Of a stretch of DNA of 64,000 bases, positions 45,222 to 55,900 are shown one piece after another (position 1 is the stretch's first letter; the number at the start of each line of letters is the position of its first letter). Below the pieces are notes generated by a model. The model worked only from the letters and a program-made list of their open reading frames with translations. It was not told where the DNA came from and did not search any database. The DNA comes from Triticum aestivum (lineage: Eukaryota; Streptophyta; Magnoliopsida; Poales; Poaceae): the NCBI RefSeq assembly GCF_018294505.1, contig NC_057802.1:309959137-310023136 (forward strand). Reading direction: 5' to 3'. Both the position numbers and the translations under genes were made by a program.

Positions 45222-46555
45222 TACTTGCTCTTAGGCTAACCATAGAGTTACTAATCTAAGTTACTTGCCACTATGAATAGCCTAGGCTACTAGTAGTACA
45301 ACAAAAAGAATGATGCAGGTGATCACGTGAAAAAAATACTAAAAACATTTCTTTCGGTGCAGTGCGTAGATGCAGTTTTGAACACTACACTAGTCATCGT
45401 AATTTGGGAAAATTACGAAAGAATTGAGCTACATTGTGATTACCGTTTACTAATAGGAAAGAAGTTTCACCTCGATGAGTAGCTTCTCCGTGCACAGAAA
45501 GAATATAAGGAATCCACCAACTTGATCTAGATTGGGGCCGATAGATTTTATTGCCAAGATCTTCGCTCTGCGCATAGACTGGGTCAAGCTTGTGGGAATC
45601 ATTTTCTGGATGATAGTAGTAAAGAATTTTAAAATTGTGAATTTCAAGAAGACGGAGAAGAAGATGAGTGTTGTACCTGAACGATTACGGATCCAATAAA
45701 GAGATCGAAGAATTTGGCAGACGAGTACACCAACGCTGTCAATTTCGGCGCGTCAATGACCTTGATTTTTGTTGGACCTTCTAGATCAAATACAAGAAAT
45801 CTCTCAAGGAAAGGCGCATTCTCAATGACCATAACATGGAACGGTTGGAGTGATCTCTTCCCAATTGATGTCCTGTTGCGGGGCCAGCAAGACACATAAA
45901 TCCATCGAAGATTCGTCGAGGTGATGTGGAGGCTAATGAGCTCGTGGATCTGCCGAAGATGAAGGTACTCAAGCGCAGTACAGCTGCGGAGCAGGTGCTC
46001 CATAGCCTTCTTCGAGGTGCCAACGTCGAATAGGTCGAGCTGCTTGAGTTGAGGGAGAAGAAGGGCGGGCGCGGCATTAATCTGGGAAAAATAGCAAGAG
46101 CTGAAGCTGGCGCGGCTCAGTGTTGGCGTGAGGCAGAGCACGGATGGCGGCAGAGAGCGACATCGTCCAGCTTCCAACCTGAGCTCCTCGAGATGATCTA
46201 GGGCGGGGGATAAGAACCACTCATCGAACTTGGCTTGGACCTTGCAGTTGGTACTGAACATGCAGATGTCAAGGCGTTTGGCTGGCCCAGGGTGCGATGA
46301 AAGGATCTTGGAGACTGCAGCCATGCGTTTGCAATCCCTGTCGCAGAGGCAGTCGACGGTAAGGTTGAGCGGGACATGGCGCCAGAGGGGGCATCATCGC
46401 TGGGAGAGCAGGGTGGTCCGCACGGTAGATTTGGTGGGGAGGAGGCCGATGATGACGAGCAGCATGTCATCGGGGAGGCTGCTGATGAAGTCCAGGATCA
46501 CCGGATGCGGTTTTGGCTCGAGCCGCCTCCACTTGTTGGCTGCCTTGTCGTCCAT

Positions 46556-46978
46556 CTCAGCTGGCGGCGACGCCGGTGTACGTGTGCTTGGTGTGTATTG
46601 TGTGCTGGGTGTGTGCGAGTGCGTCCTTTTGTGCATGTCGCCGTGAAGTGGTGAAGTGTGCACGAGTGTGTCCTCCACGGGAAGAAGTGTGCCCTCAATT
46701 TACTAGCGTGCGAGGTGCTACCGCGAGTGGTTTCAACTTTGTTTACTTCACCGCGTGTCAGATGGGCCTCTAGTTTACTTATTTTCACCCACTGCCACAT
46801 GGGCCAGCACACAAAGATAAAGAATACGAGTTGACAAGGCAGCATGTGGACTGGTTGACCGGTCAACTAAACAATATACGGAGCTATACACTGACAAAGT
46901 GACCATATAATCCCTCGGTATAGAGAGATCGAGTGAGAGGGGAGGCCCGTGAGAGATAGTAGAGGGAGAGAAAGAGCT
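46556..46978 (-). other. Upstream region of the F-box gene
   Basis: A GTGTGT/GTGCGT-rich stretch lies near 46570-46670. An in-frame upstream ATG at 46678 would add about 41 residues, rich in His, Thr and Pro, but the Met at 46555 is the better match to related proteins. The rest shows nothing recognisable. Confidence 0.45.
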
Positions 46979-48850
46979 ACTCCCTCCATTCGATAATGTA
47001 GTGCCTATATTTTGTTTAAAGTCAAACTTTTGAAACTTTGACCAAGTTTATAAAGAAATTACTTATATCTAAATACCAAAGATAAGTGATAGTATGAAGT
47101 AAGTACATGTTGTGATGAATTTAATGATCATTCGAGATGTAATGTTTTTCTCCACATATACCTGGTTAAACTTTTCTAAGGTTTGATTTTTCAAAACATC
47201 CATATGTTTATGGACGTGAGAGAGTACTTAACTAGAGAGAGAGAGAGAGAGTGTGTGTGAAATAGAAAGAGTGAGTGAAAACAGTGCGTGTGTGAAAGAG
47301 ACATGGACAACACACGATAAAGTAGGGAAAAGCGTGTGTGTCTTATGCAAACATATCACACATGCATCTTCGACAGCAGAAGCGAGGTGAGGAGATAGTC
47401 TGTTGTTGTTTGCAACCGAGAGAGAAAGACCCCTAGCACGTGGCCAAGAGAGGTCTGACAAACAAGGGAGAGAGGTCGAGAGAGATGTATGGAGAAAATG
47501 CAGACATGGGGAGGAGAGTGTATGTTTGTGATAGAGAGATCCCCTGAAGATCGTGATGGGACTACATGGGTGGGAGATCGAGTGACAAGGTGTGTGCGCG
47601 ATAGAAGATACCCCGAGAGATATCGAGATAGACGTATGGATGGAAGGAGACAATACGTGTGTTCCTGATGGCTAGTGAGAGATAGTCATACTTAGGGGGG
47701 AGTGTGTGTGCCTATGATGGAGTGAGGGATTATGGTACTTAGGGGGGGTGTGTGTCACACACAGAGAGAACAAGGGTGGAGAGTGTTAGATGGGTCTATG
47801 TAGCGCGAGCAAGATATGTGTATGTGTGAACCAGGGAGATATAAAGTTCGAGAGAGATATAGGATCCCCGATACGGCTGAGTGGTGTGTCAGATAGCTGA
47901 GAGGGGGGAAGAGATACTCCATTCATTTGATAATGCGGTGCATATAAATTTTTTAGAAGTCAAACTTTGGAAACTTCGACAAGGTTACAAATATTATCTA
48001 TATCGATAATACCAAAGATACATCATACGAAACTACATCTCATGATGAATCTAATGATATATGTTTACCGTTCTAGATGTAAATGTTTTTTTCCATGTAC
48101 ATGGTCAAACTTTGTGATGTTGGACATGTCAATAAATCTATATGCTATGGACCGAAGAGAGTGCCTAAGTCGAGAGAGATAAGTGCGTGTGAAGGAGAAT
48201 GAGTGAGTGTGCAAAAAGAGTGTGTGTGAAAAAGAGAGGGACAACAAACGATAAAATAGAGAGTGTGTGTTCATTTCTTATGCAAACATATCACGCATGC
48301 ATCTCCGAGATAGAAAAGCGAGGTGAGGAGATACATGAAGATAGCTGGTGCGTGATTGTTTGGAACGGAGAGAGACACCCCTATAGTGCATGTCCAATAG
48401 AGGTCTGGCCAACAAGGGACAAAGTTCAATAGGGACACATGGGGAGGGAGAGAGGGTGTGTTTGTGATAGAGAGATCCACTCGAGATCGTGAGGGGACTA
48501 TATGGGTGGGAGATCGAGGGACGAGGTGTGTGTGCAATAGAAAGATGCCCTGACAGAAACCAAGATAGACCAGGTGAGGGAAAGAGAAAATGCACATTTT
48601 GTGATGGAGACTAAGTATTAGTCATATACATAGGGGGACTGTGTGTGCCTACAATTGAGTGAGATGGAGAGAGAACGAGGGAGGGAGAGAGAGAGTTTTA
48701 GATGGGTCTATAGAGTGTGAGTGAGATATGCATGTGTATATGTGACCCAGGGAGATGGAGAGTTTGAGAGAGAGAGAGAGGGAAGAGCTCCGAGACGGCA
48801 GAGTGGTGCGTGAGAGAGTTACGGGCAATGAGCTAGGGAATTTGTGTGCG
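46979..48850. repeat. Diverged tandem duplication, unit about 936 bp, GA/GT-rich
   Basis: Unit 1 is 46979-47914 and unit 2 is 47915 to about 48850. Each opens with a MITE-like segment (46979-47225 and 47915-48165: ACTCC...ATAATG, AAGTCAAACTTT, ACCAAAGATA). Each then runs through the same ordered landmarks: CTTATGCAAACATATCAC, GAAGCGAGGTGAGGAGATA or its variant, AGAGAGATCC, GGGTGGGAGATCGAG, TTAGATGGGTCTAT and CCAGGGAGAT. The body is almost wholly purine plus T on the + strand, so the ORFs seen in it are not credible genes. Confidence 0.85.
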
Positions 48851-49730
48851 TACGATGAGTGCACCCAGGATATTTAGCTTGGACTAGAGAATCATACATG
48901 GTGTGCCAGGGAGACCTATACATGGAGTGTGTATGCGAACTAGAAAGACCCCCTCCCCCACATGCACAGAGAGAGAGAGAGAGGGAGAGGGATCGACAAG
49001 GTTTGTGTTTGGATGCGTGCGATAGAATTGAAGATTGTCTGCGAGAGAGATAACAGGAGTCCGGGAGAGGGGGAGGTCGCGTTTATGCATCAAAGACTGA
49101 TATAAACCATGTTTTGATATAAAATTGCATTCAAATATTTGAATTGGAGAACATGTTGTCTGCAATCCACACATGAACGGAGATATGTGTATCAAACAAG
49201 TTCATTAATTTGACTTTCAACATGTTCATGTAGTACTATAATACAATACAACATGCTACTCAATTGAGGTGTTCAATTTTGGATTTAGTTCACTATTTTG
49301 ACCTGGTGAACGAGCTATTTCATTGAATTGAGATATTTCATTTTGGGTTTGATTCCCATTTTTTAGTGGGTCAACTATTTGTCATATAGTAAATCGTTAG
49401 CAACGAACATGTAAAAACACATTAGTCCCGAGCATCATCTCACCATCCAAAAAAGAAGTGGCAAGCTAATATTTCAAAATTTGATTCGAATCGACTTGGT
49501 AAGGTAGACATGGATGCTCATTCTCCCAAAATTTGAACGAACCGCTAAACACCCTCTACTCGGTGGAATTCGCCCGAGAAAATAAATGGGAGACGCGAAA
49601 TTACCAGCTTATGTGGGACATGCATCAATTGGCCCGTTGTACATCGAGGGTAGGTTCGTAACTTCATCCAAGTGCGCCTTCTCCTCAGCCGAAATGATAG
49701 GTGCTGAATAATTCATAAACCATGGGCGCA
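48851..49730. other. Interval without a recognised gene
   Basis: A GAGA run near 48968-48985 continues the purine-rich character. From 49080 on the sequence is AT-rich, with a loosely repeated TTCA(A/T)TTTTGG(A/G)TTT.A segment near 49265 and 49336. No gene is supported. Confidence 0.45.
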
Positions 49731-49941
49731 AAACACCCTCTCCTCGCCCAAAATTGCTCGCACAGACTATTTCAAAACACGCCCGAAATCGCTCGCGCCG
49801 AATATTTCAAAACACGCCCTCCTCGCTCGAAATTGCTCGCACCCACTATTTCAAAACACGCCCTCCTTGCCCGAAATTGCCCGCGCCTACTATTTCAAAA
49901 CATGCCCTCCTCGCCCGAAATCGCTCGCGCCCACTATTTGG
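49731..49941. repeat. Minisatellite, five units of 44 bp (one of 35 bp)
   Basis: Units begin AAACACGCCCTCCTCGCC and end CCCACTATTTCA, at about 49731, 49775, 49810, 49854 and 49898. Unit 2 has lost 9 bases. The array runs up to the assembly gap at 49955, so its true size is unknown and the gap may be caused by it. Confidence 0.85.
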
Positions 49942-49954
49942 GAGAAGTAAAGTT

Positions 49955-50304
49955 NNNNNNNNNNNNNNNNNNNNNNNNNNNNNNNNNNNNNNNNNNNNNN
50001 NNNNNNNNNNNNNNNNNNNNNNNNNNNNNNNNNNNNNNNNNNNNNNNNNNNNNNNNNNNNNNNNNNNNNNNNNNNNNNNNNNNNNNNNNNNNNNNNNNNN
50101 NNNNNNNNNNNNNNNNNNNNNNNNNNNNNNNNNNNNNNNNNNNNNNNNNNNNNNNNNNNNNNNNNNNNNNNNNNNNNNNNNNNNNNNNNNNNNNNNNNNN
50201 NNNNNNNNNNNNNNNNNNNNNNNNNNNNNNNNNNNNNNNNNNNNNNNNNNNNNNNNNNNNNNNNNNNNNNNNNNNNNNNNNNNNNNNNNNNNNNNNNNNN
50301 NNNN
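49955..50304. other. Assembly gap (N)
   Basis: A run of 350 N directly follows the minisatellite. Long ORFs drawn through it are artefacts. Confidence 0.99.
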
Positions 50305-51561
50305 AGACATGGTTCCTCCTCCCAATTCCCCATTCATGCATCGTGGGAACCAAATCACCTTCTCCCCGGAAGCTCCCTTCTCCCCAGCCGCGAAACCTCA
50401 GCCCCTCTTCCATGGCGCCCCCCATCGCACCAAACTCACCGCTGCCCTCCTCCCCAATGTTGGAGACGTTGTCCATTTGCTGTCGTGCACTGGGCCGTGT
50501 GCCTCTTACTCCGTGCTGCCGGAGCTGCCTCGACGACGGCCGCGTCAACCTTACCAGAGCCGATTCACCCCCACTGTTGTGCATGGCACCGGAGCGTTTC
50601 CAACTTCGGATTCATCCAGGGCCCTGACACTGCTTCCCCGTAGCCATCGACCATCGCGACATCTCTGCTTTCCTGCCGTCGGTAGCCACCGCAATCGCAC
50701 CGGCCTCACCGACTCGGCAGCTAGAGCTGCCTACTTCACCGGGCCGCAAGATAGGTCATACACTCATCTTAAGTCACTTTATTTAGTCGTCAGTTGTCTG
50801 AATTTTTATTCTGGGCCAATCGATTCCCAATGGGAAGCAACACCCCTCGAGGCGGCAGAGCTCCTAGGCTGTCGGTTGGCTGGTGTCTAATGTAAGGGTG
50901 CGGGGGCGAAAGTTCGCCGTGGAAGCAGCGCTTAGGTGGCTATCTTAGAGTTGCGTGGGTTGAAGGTACTGCCACCGCCGAATCTGGATGACGGCGAGTC
51001 TTTCTGGATTAGCCGGGGGAGGCACAACCACGACAGTGCGGTGGGGCGGGGAGCGGGGTTTTGGTCAGAGCTCTCGCGACCAGGGATGATGGAGGCAGGC
51101 TGCTCTGCCGGTGGTGGCTGGCTCTTCTTGGAAGATTCTGAACAGTGCCAGCCGGGAGGCACAAGACGGCCATCAAGCCATCCGACGTAGATCGGACAGT
51201 ACCAAAATAAAATAAAATCGTGTGAACCCAATTTAGTTTTCAGTCAATAGACGTGTGACCACTCTCATACCTTACTGTTGATCTCTTAGGGTATTTCTTC
51301 AGATCAGAGATATGTGTGGTTCTTAACATTTTTCGTCTTCTGCATCTTCAGCCACACCGTCTTCCTTCTCGCCGTAGCTGCTCCAACAAGGGAAGCATAC
51401 AACAGAAGGGAGCTATAGTCCCCACTCAACAGTTCCCTGCATCGAATGTGCGTGCCCGACATGGACAACCACAACAACCGCAGGGACATCACCAAGTCAG
51501 CACATGATGCTCACTCCTATGGATGGTGGCCAGATAGGTTGTACCCTCATCTTACTTGTGT
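50305..51561. other. Interval without a recognised gene
   Basis: The first 600 bases are C-rich, with short open frames on both strands (for example 50305-50627 and 50936-51190, +). None shows a known domain. This could be the remains of a gene or of a leader region cut by the gap, but I cannot support a call. Confidence 0.4.
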
Positions 51562-51566
51562 GCAAC

Positions 51567-52903
51567 TGTAAGTGCATCTAGTGCCACCCCTAGTTGGTTT
51601 TGGAGTATTGACGACAAACTTGGTTGAGGGACTAATGTGTTTGTGAGAATTGCAGGATAACACAGGTAGTAGTCCCTCATTGATTCGGTTTACCTACTGG
51701 AGATGACCTCTAAAAATGTGTGAAGACATTGAAGACAATGGTGGTATGTGAAGATATTCACAACGAAGATTATGACTCGAGAAGACATTCACGTGATGAC
51801 TATGGAAGGCGAAGACATAGTTGTTTTGTAGTTTCCTTTTCTTCTTTGTTGAGTCATAGGAACCACCGTATTGTTAAGTGGGGTCCAAATGAACAAAGTC
51901 AGAGTGACTGAAGTGATGCTCAACCAAATCATATGTCTTCGTGTGAAGACAATGAGAGAAAATCGTATCCAGAGCTGGATGAGTCAGCTTTACTTGTAGC
52001 CCAAGTCAAGCTGTCGCTTGTGTTTGAAATCTGACCGTTGGACATGTGTCAGTTCCTTAGTGACCCAGGGTCATTTTGGACAATTCCGGTCGGGTTGCCT
52101 CCTGGCTATAAATAGCCCACCCCCTACACCATAAATTGGTGGCTGCTCAGAGTTAGTGCATGGCTTTTGTCGTTTGAGAGCAACCCACCTCCGAAGCATT
52201 TGAGAGAGAGATCCTTACGAGGACAAAGCCCAAAACACCCAGAGCCAAAGAGTGTTAGGCATCACTGAAGTCTTTCTGTCTGCATGATCTGAAGACTTAT
52301 TACACTTGAGAACCGTGAATCCTCCAGCCGGTTAGGTGTCGCGTTCTGAGCATCCAAGAGTCATTATGGATTGCCAGTGAATGAAGTCTATGAAGGTTTG
52401 GAAGTCTACCTTGAAGACTTACCTGAGTGATTGGGCGAGGACTAAGTGTTCTTAGCTCAAGGGGAATAAGGTGAAGATGCGGTCTTCTGAGTTGAATCTC
52501 AGCCTCCCTAACCAGACGTACAGTTGTCACAGCAACTGGAACTGGTCCAACAAATCCTTGTCCTCTCCAAGCAACTGGTTCTATCACTTCCCTCTCTTTA
52601 CTTACAGTTTGTCTTCATGAAGTCATTGCCTGCTTGCATGATCTGATTGACTTCACTATGTGAAGACTGTTGTTGTTTGGCTTCATATTATCTTCCATCC
52701 TGATCCATACTACCTAGCTGCTAATAGTCTTCGTGCTTTCACTTCATTGCTTACTTGACTATGGCTTGTCTAGTGTAGTCTACCTTCCGCTGCATATCAA
52801 TAGGTTCATCTCTATTGTCTGTCTTCGAAACTCCCATGTTTTGAAGACTTTCATAAATATCGCCTATTCACCCCCCCCCTCTAGTCGATAGCTAGCACTT
52901 TCA
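51567..52903 (+). repeat. Element D 5' LTR (1337 bp)
   Basis: It starts TGTAAGTGCATC and ends GCACTTTCA. The TATA box TATAAATA is at 52107-52114. A GAAGAC motif recurs many times on both sides of it, which gives the LTR a repetitive look. Confidence 0.88.
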
Positions 52904-52905
52904 AT

Positions 52906-52917
52906 TGGTATCAGAGC
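52906..52917 (+). promoter_or_regulatory. Element D primer binding site (initiator tRNA-Met)
   Basis: TGGTATCAGAGC lies two bases after the LTR and matches the complement of the tRNA-iMet 3' end exactly, as usual for copia elements. Confidence 0.9.
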
Positions 52918-52969
52918 AAGGTGCTCCCTTGTTCTGTGTGATTCGGTTTAACCACCTGGAGTTTTAGCT

Positions 52970-55900
52970 ATGTCGACTGCAGGGATAATCAAAGTCTCCA
53001 TTGCGTGCCCTGTCTTCGATGGCACTGATTACCCCTACTGGAAGAATAAGATGCGCACGCATCTTGAAGCCATTGATGTCGACCTCTGGTATGTCGTCAA
53101 GAATGGCGTTCCAAAGACCAGTGAAGGTGTCACCCTTGCTGATGTCAAGAAGTTCATTCAACTGGATTCTACTGCTAAGAACATCATCTGTGGTCATCTG
53201 ACCAAAGGACAGTATGGCTGTGTGAGTGCTCTGGAAACTTCGAAGCTAGTCTGGGACTGGCTCTCCAAGGTCAATGAAGGCGTCTCAACGCAGAGAGACT
53301 CAAGGATCAGTGTTCTTGGCAACCTCTTCAACCGCTTCAAGAGAAATGACAATGAGAATGTCCAGCTTACATTTGATCGCCTCACTGACATCACAAATTA
53401 GCTTCGCGCTCTCGGCGCCACTGAGATCACCAAGCATGAAATCGTCAAAACACTTCTGAGATCGCTTGACAGCTCATTCGACACCCTGGCCCTGATGATT
53501 CAAGAACGCCCTGACTTCAAGACTCTCGATCCGTCTGACATACTTGAGAGGCTCAACACACATGAGTTCTAGCAATCTGAAAAAAGAGATATCTATGGTC
53601 CCAACTATGGCCGAACACGCGCTTTGAAGGCAAAGGTTGTTTCCTCTTCTGAAGAAGAATCTGACAGCTTCTCTGAGAATCCTGAAGACATTGGAAAGGA
53701 GCTTGCCATGCTTGTGAACAAGTTCCAGGAGTTCACCAAGAAGAAAGGCTTTAGAAAGTCTTCAAGATCCAGCTCAAGAAATGATGAAGCTTCTACTCGT
53801 GATCACAAGAAGAGAAGATGCCACAAGTGCAAGAAACCTGGTCACTACATCTCTGAGTGTCCATAGTGGGATAATGAGACCAAGAAGAAGAAGAAGAGCA
53901 AGGAATATGATTCTGATGACAAGAAGAAGAAGAAATCCTGAAAGTCTTCTTCCAAGTCTTCGTCCAAGTCTTCATCATACAAGAAGAGCTCATCTGGCAA
54001 GGCTCGTGCTTTTGTTGGCAAGGAGATGGATTCGGAGGAGGAGTCTGCTTCTGAGGAGGCAGAGGTGGAGTCTGAGGAGGAGTCCGACTCTGGCGTTGCA
54101 AGTCTGGCTCTAGCTATAGCTTACGTTGTCAAGTCCATCTTCAACACTGAAGACAATGGCTTCGTCACCAACGCTGATGCTAATGACAAGGATGACTCTG
54201 CTCCCACCGACTGCTTCATGGCACGCGGTGCGAAGGTAAACTCACGCGATGCTTACTTTCAAACATCAAGTGAAGATGACTCTGAATGTGAATCTAAATC
54301 TAGCTACAAAAGATTGCTAAAATTGCAACTGAACAACAGAATGCCATGGAATATATTCAAAAATTGCTAGACAAAAGCGCTGACCTGTTGGACGCGGAAA
54401 TGACCCGATCTCAGTCCTTAATTGAAGACATCAAAAATCTTCATGTTAAATACGAGGAACTTGAAAGTCGTCATGAAACGCTCTCAACAACTCATGAAAA
54501 GCTTTCCTATGATTATCTTCAAAGGAAGCAAGAACTTGAGAACTTGAGAATGGATCATGAAGATCTTCAAAAAGAAAATGAGTCACTCCGTGCTCAACAG
54601 ATCAGTTCCACTCAGGAAGGATTTGAACCACCATGTCTAAAATGGCTTGAGCGTGATAACGCTATTTCTGTTGTTGAATGTTCCACTACTGCTACTGTTG
54701 CAATATTTTCAACTGCTGATGTGGTAACTAACCCTCTGCGGAGGATGCCACTACTATTGCTGATGAAAATGTCAGGATGAAGACATTGCTTGAGACAGGA
54801 AAGTACAAAAGTCTCAAAGGGCATCAAACACTATGTGATGTCCTCAAAAAGCGGATTCTGAACTGAAACCCTAGGAAAGAGGGTGTTGGGTTCGAGAGGA
54901 AAATGAATGTTGATGGTTCCTACTAGAAGCCTGAGCAGTACCCCAAAACCACATGGGTTGCTGCAAAAGGAACTTCAGTGGATCTATCCACCTTATCTGG
55001 CTTCACTTGTGCTAACCCGATTATCATTGATGAATCCTTTGATGCAAACTATAAACTGTTTAAGAATCAGAATGGTGAAGTGTTTGCCAGGTATATTGGT
55101 ACTAACTGCAGGAATGGACCACCTATGAAGAAGATCTGGGTACCCAAAAGTTGTCTTGAGAATCTTGCTGTGAATGTCACCATGACACCACCTGGGAAGA
55201 AGACAAACCCAGACCAAAGGCTTCATATGGTCCAAAGGCTTCATACAAATAGAGGACTCACCAGATTCACCCTAACGCAATGTTTTGCAGGGAAATCATA
55301 CTCAGACTTATGAATATGAGCATGTTTCCTCAAACCGCTATGTTAATAAGACCAAGAACTATTCTGCTTATTCATATGAGTATTATTCACCTCCTGCAAG
55401 GCTATTTGCTAGGGCTCCAAATCCGAAGTTCTTAGATGCTGCACTTAGACTCATTGCTTCGAAGCCACCCCTGAAAATGTGGGTGGTTAAGAAAACTTAA
55501 CTCTCTTTTGCAGGGAAAGGTCTCCAGCCGGAAATCAACGGCGTCTGATGCTATTGCTGGGGACCTAAAACATCTTGTGGGGCGCAAGATAAAATGCCCA
55601 AATGGTCTTACTATGTATTTTGTTCCTGAATCACTTGCCAATCATCCTATCAGTCCTAACCTGGATCTGAGCTTTGATAATCCGCTTGTTCGTAAAATGT
55701 TTATGCTTCACAATACCCTTGGTGAAGCCTATCCCCCTAACTGCATTGTAGGGTATGACACCACATGCTTCAGAATGGATTATGGACAGTGGATGCACTA
55801 ATCATATGACTGGTGATCGAAGTCTTCTCATGGACTCAACCTTATGTCCATCTCACAAGAGTCACATCACATTTGCTGACACTGGTAAAAGCAAGGTATT

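Larger units (their letters stand above)
44159..46555 (-). pseudogene. F-box / LRR / FBD protein gene with a nonsense codon in the F-box
   Basis: Such proteins are substrate adaptors of SCF ubiquitin ligases. Exon 1 (46555-45677) starts MDDKAANKWRR and holds the F-box (ISSLPDDMLLVIIGLLPTKS), then leucine-rich repeats (LDHLEELRLEAGRCRSL, LEYLHLRQIHELISL). Exon 2 (45605-45471) continues VQ/KMIPTSLTQ in phase across a CAG/GTACAA...CATCCAG junction. The last exon (about 44424-44159) carries the FBD domain (ECLDLHLTEIDLIDY, FFVLEASVLKVMRFG) and ends EAEFVF. A TGA at 46394-46396 replaces the Trp expected after TTLLSQR in the F-box. The exon 2 to FBD junction is out of phase by one base as I draw it. 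Intron 2 holds two MITEs. If translated, the product would lack the repeats and FBD. Confidence 0.8.

Noticed and set aside
47228..48597. Several ORFs of 100-140 aa in the GA/GT-rich block
   Set aside because: Low-complexity Ser/His/Leu translations of a purine-rich repeat; the same pattern arises in both duplicated units.
49731..49941. CRISPR-like array
   Set aside because: The units are contiguous tandem copies without unique spacers, in a plant nuclear context.
49722..50890. Long ORFs across 49955-50304
   Set aside because: They run through an N gap; the left part is minisatellite.
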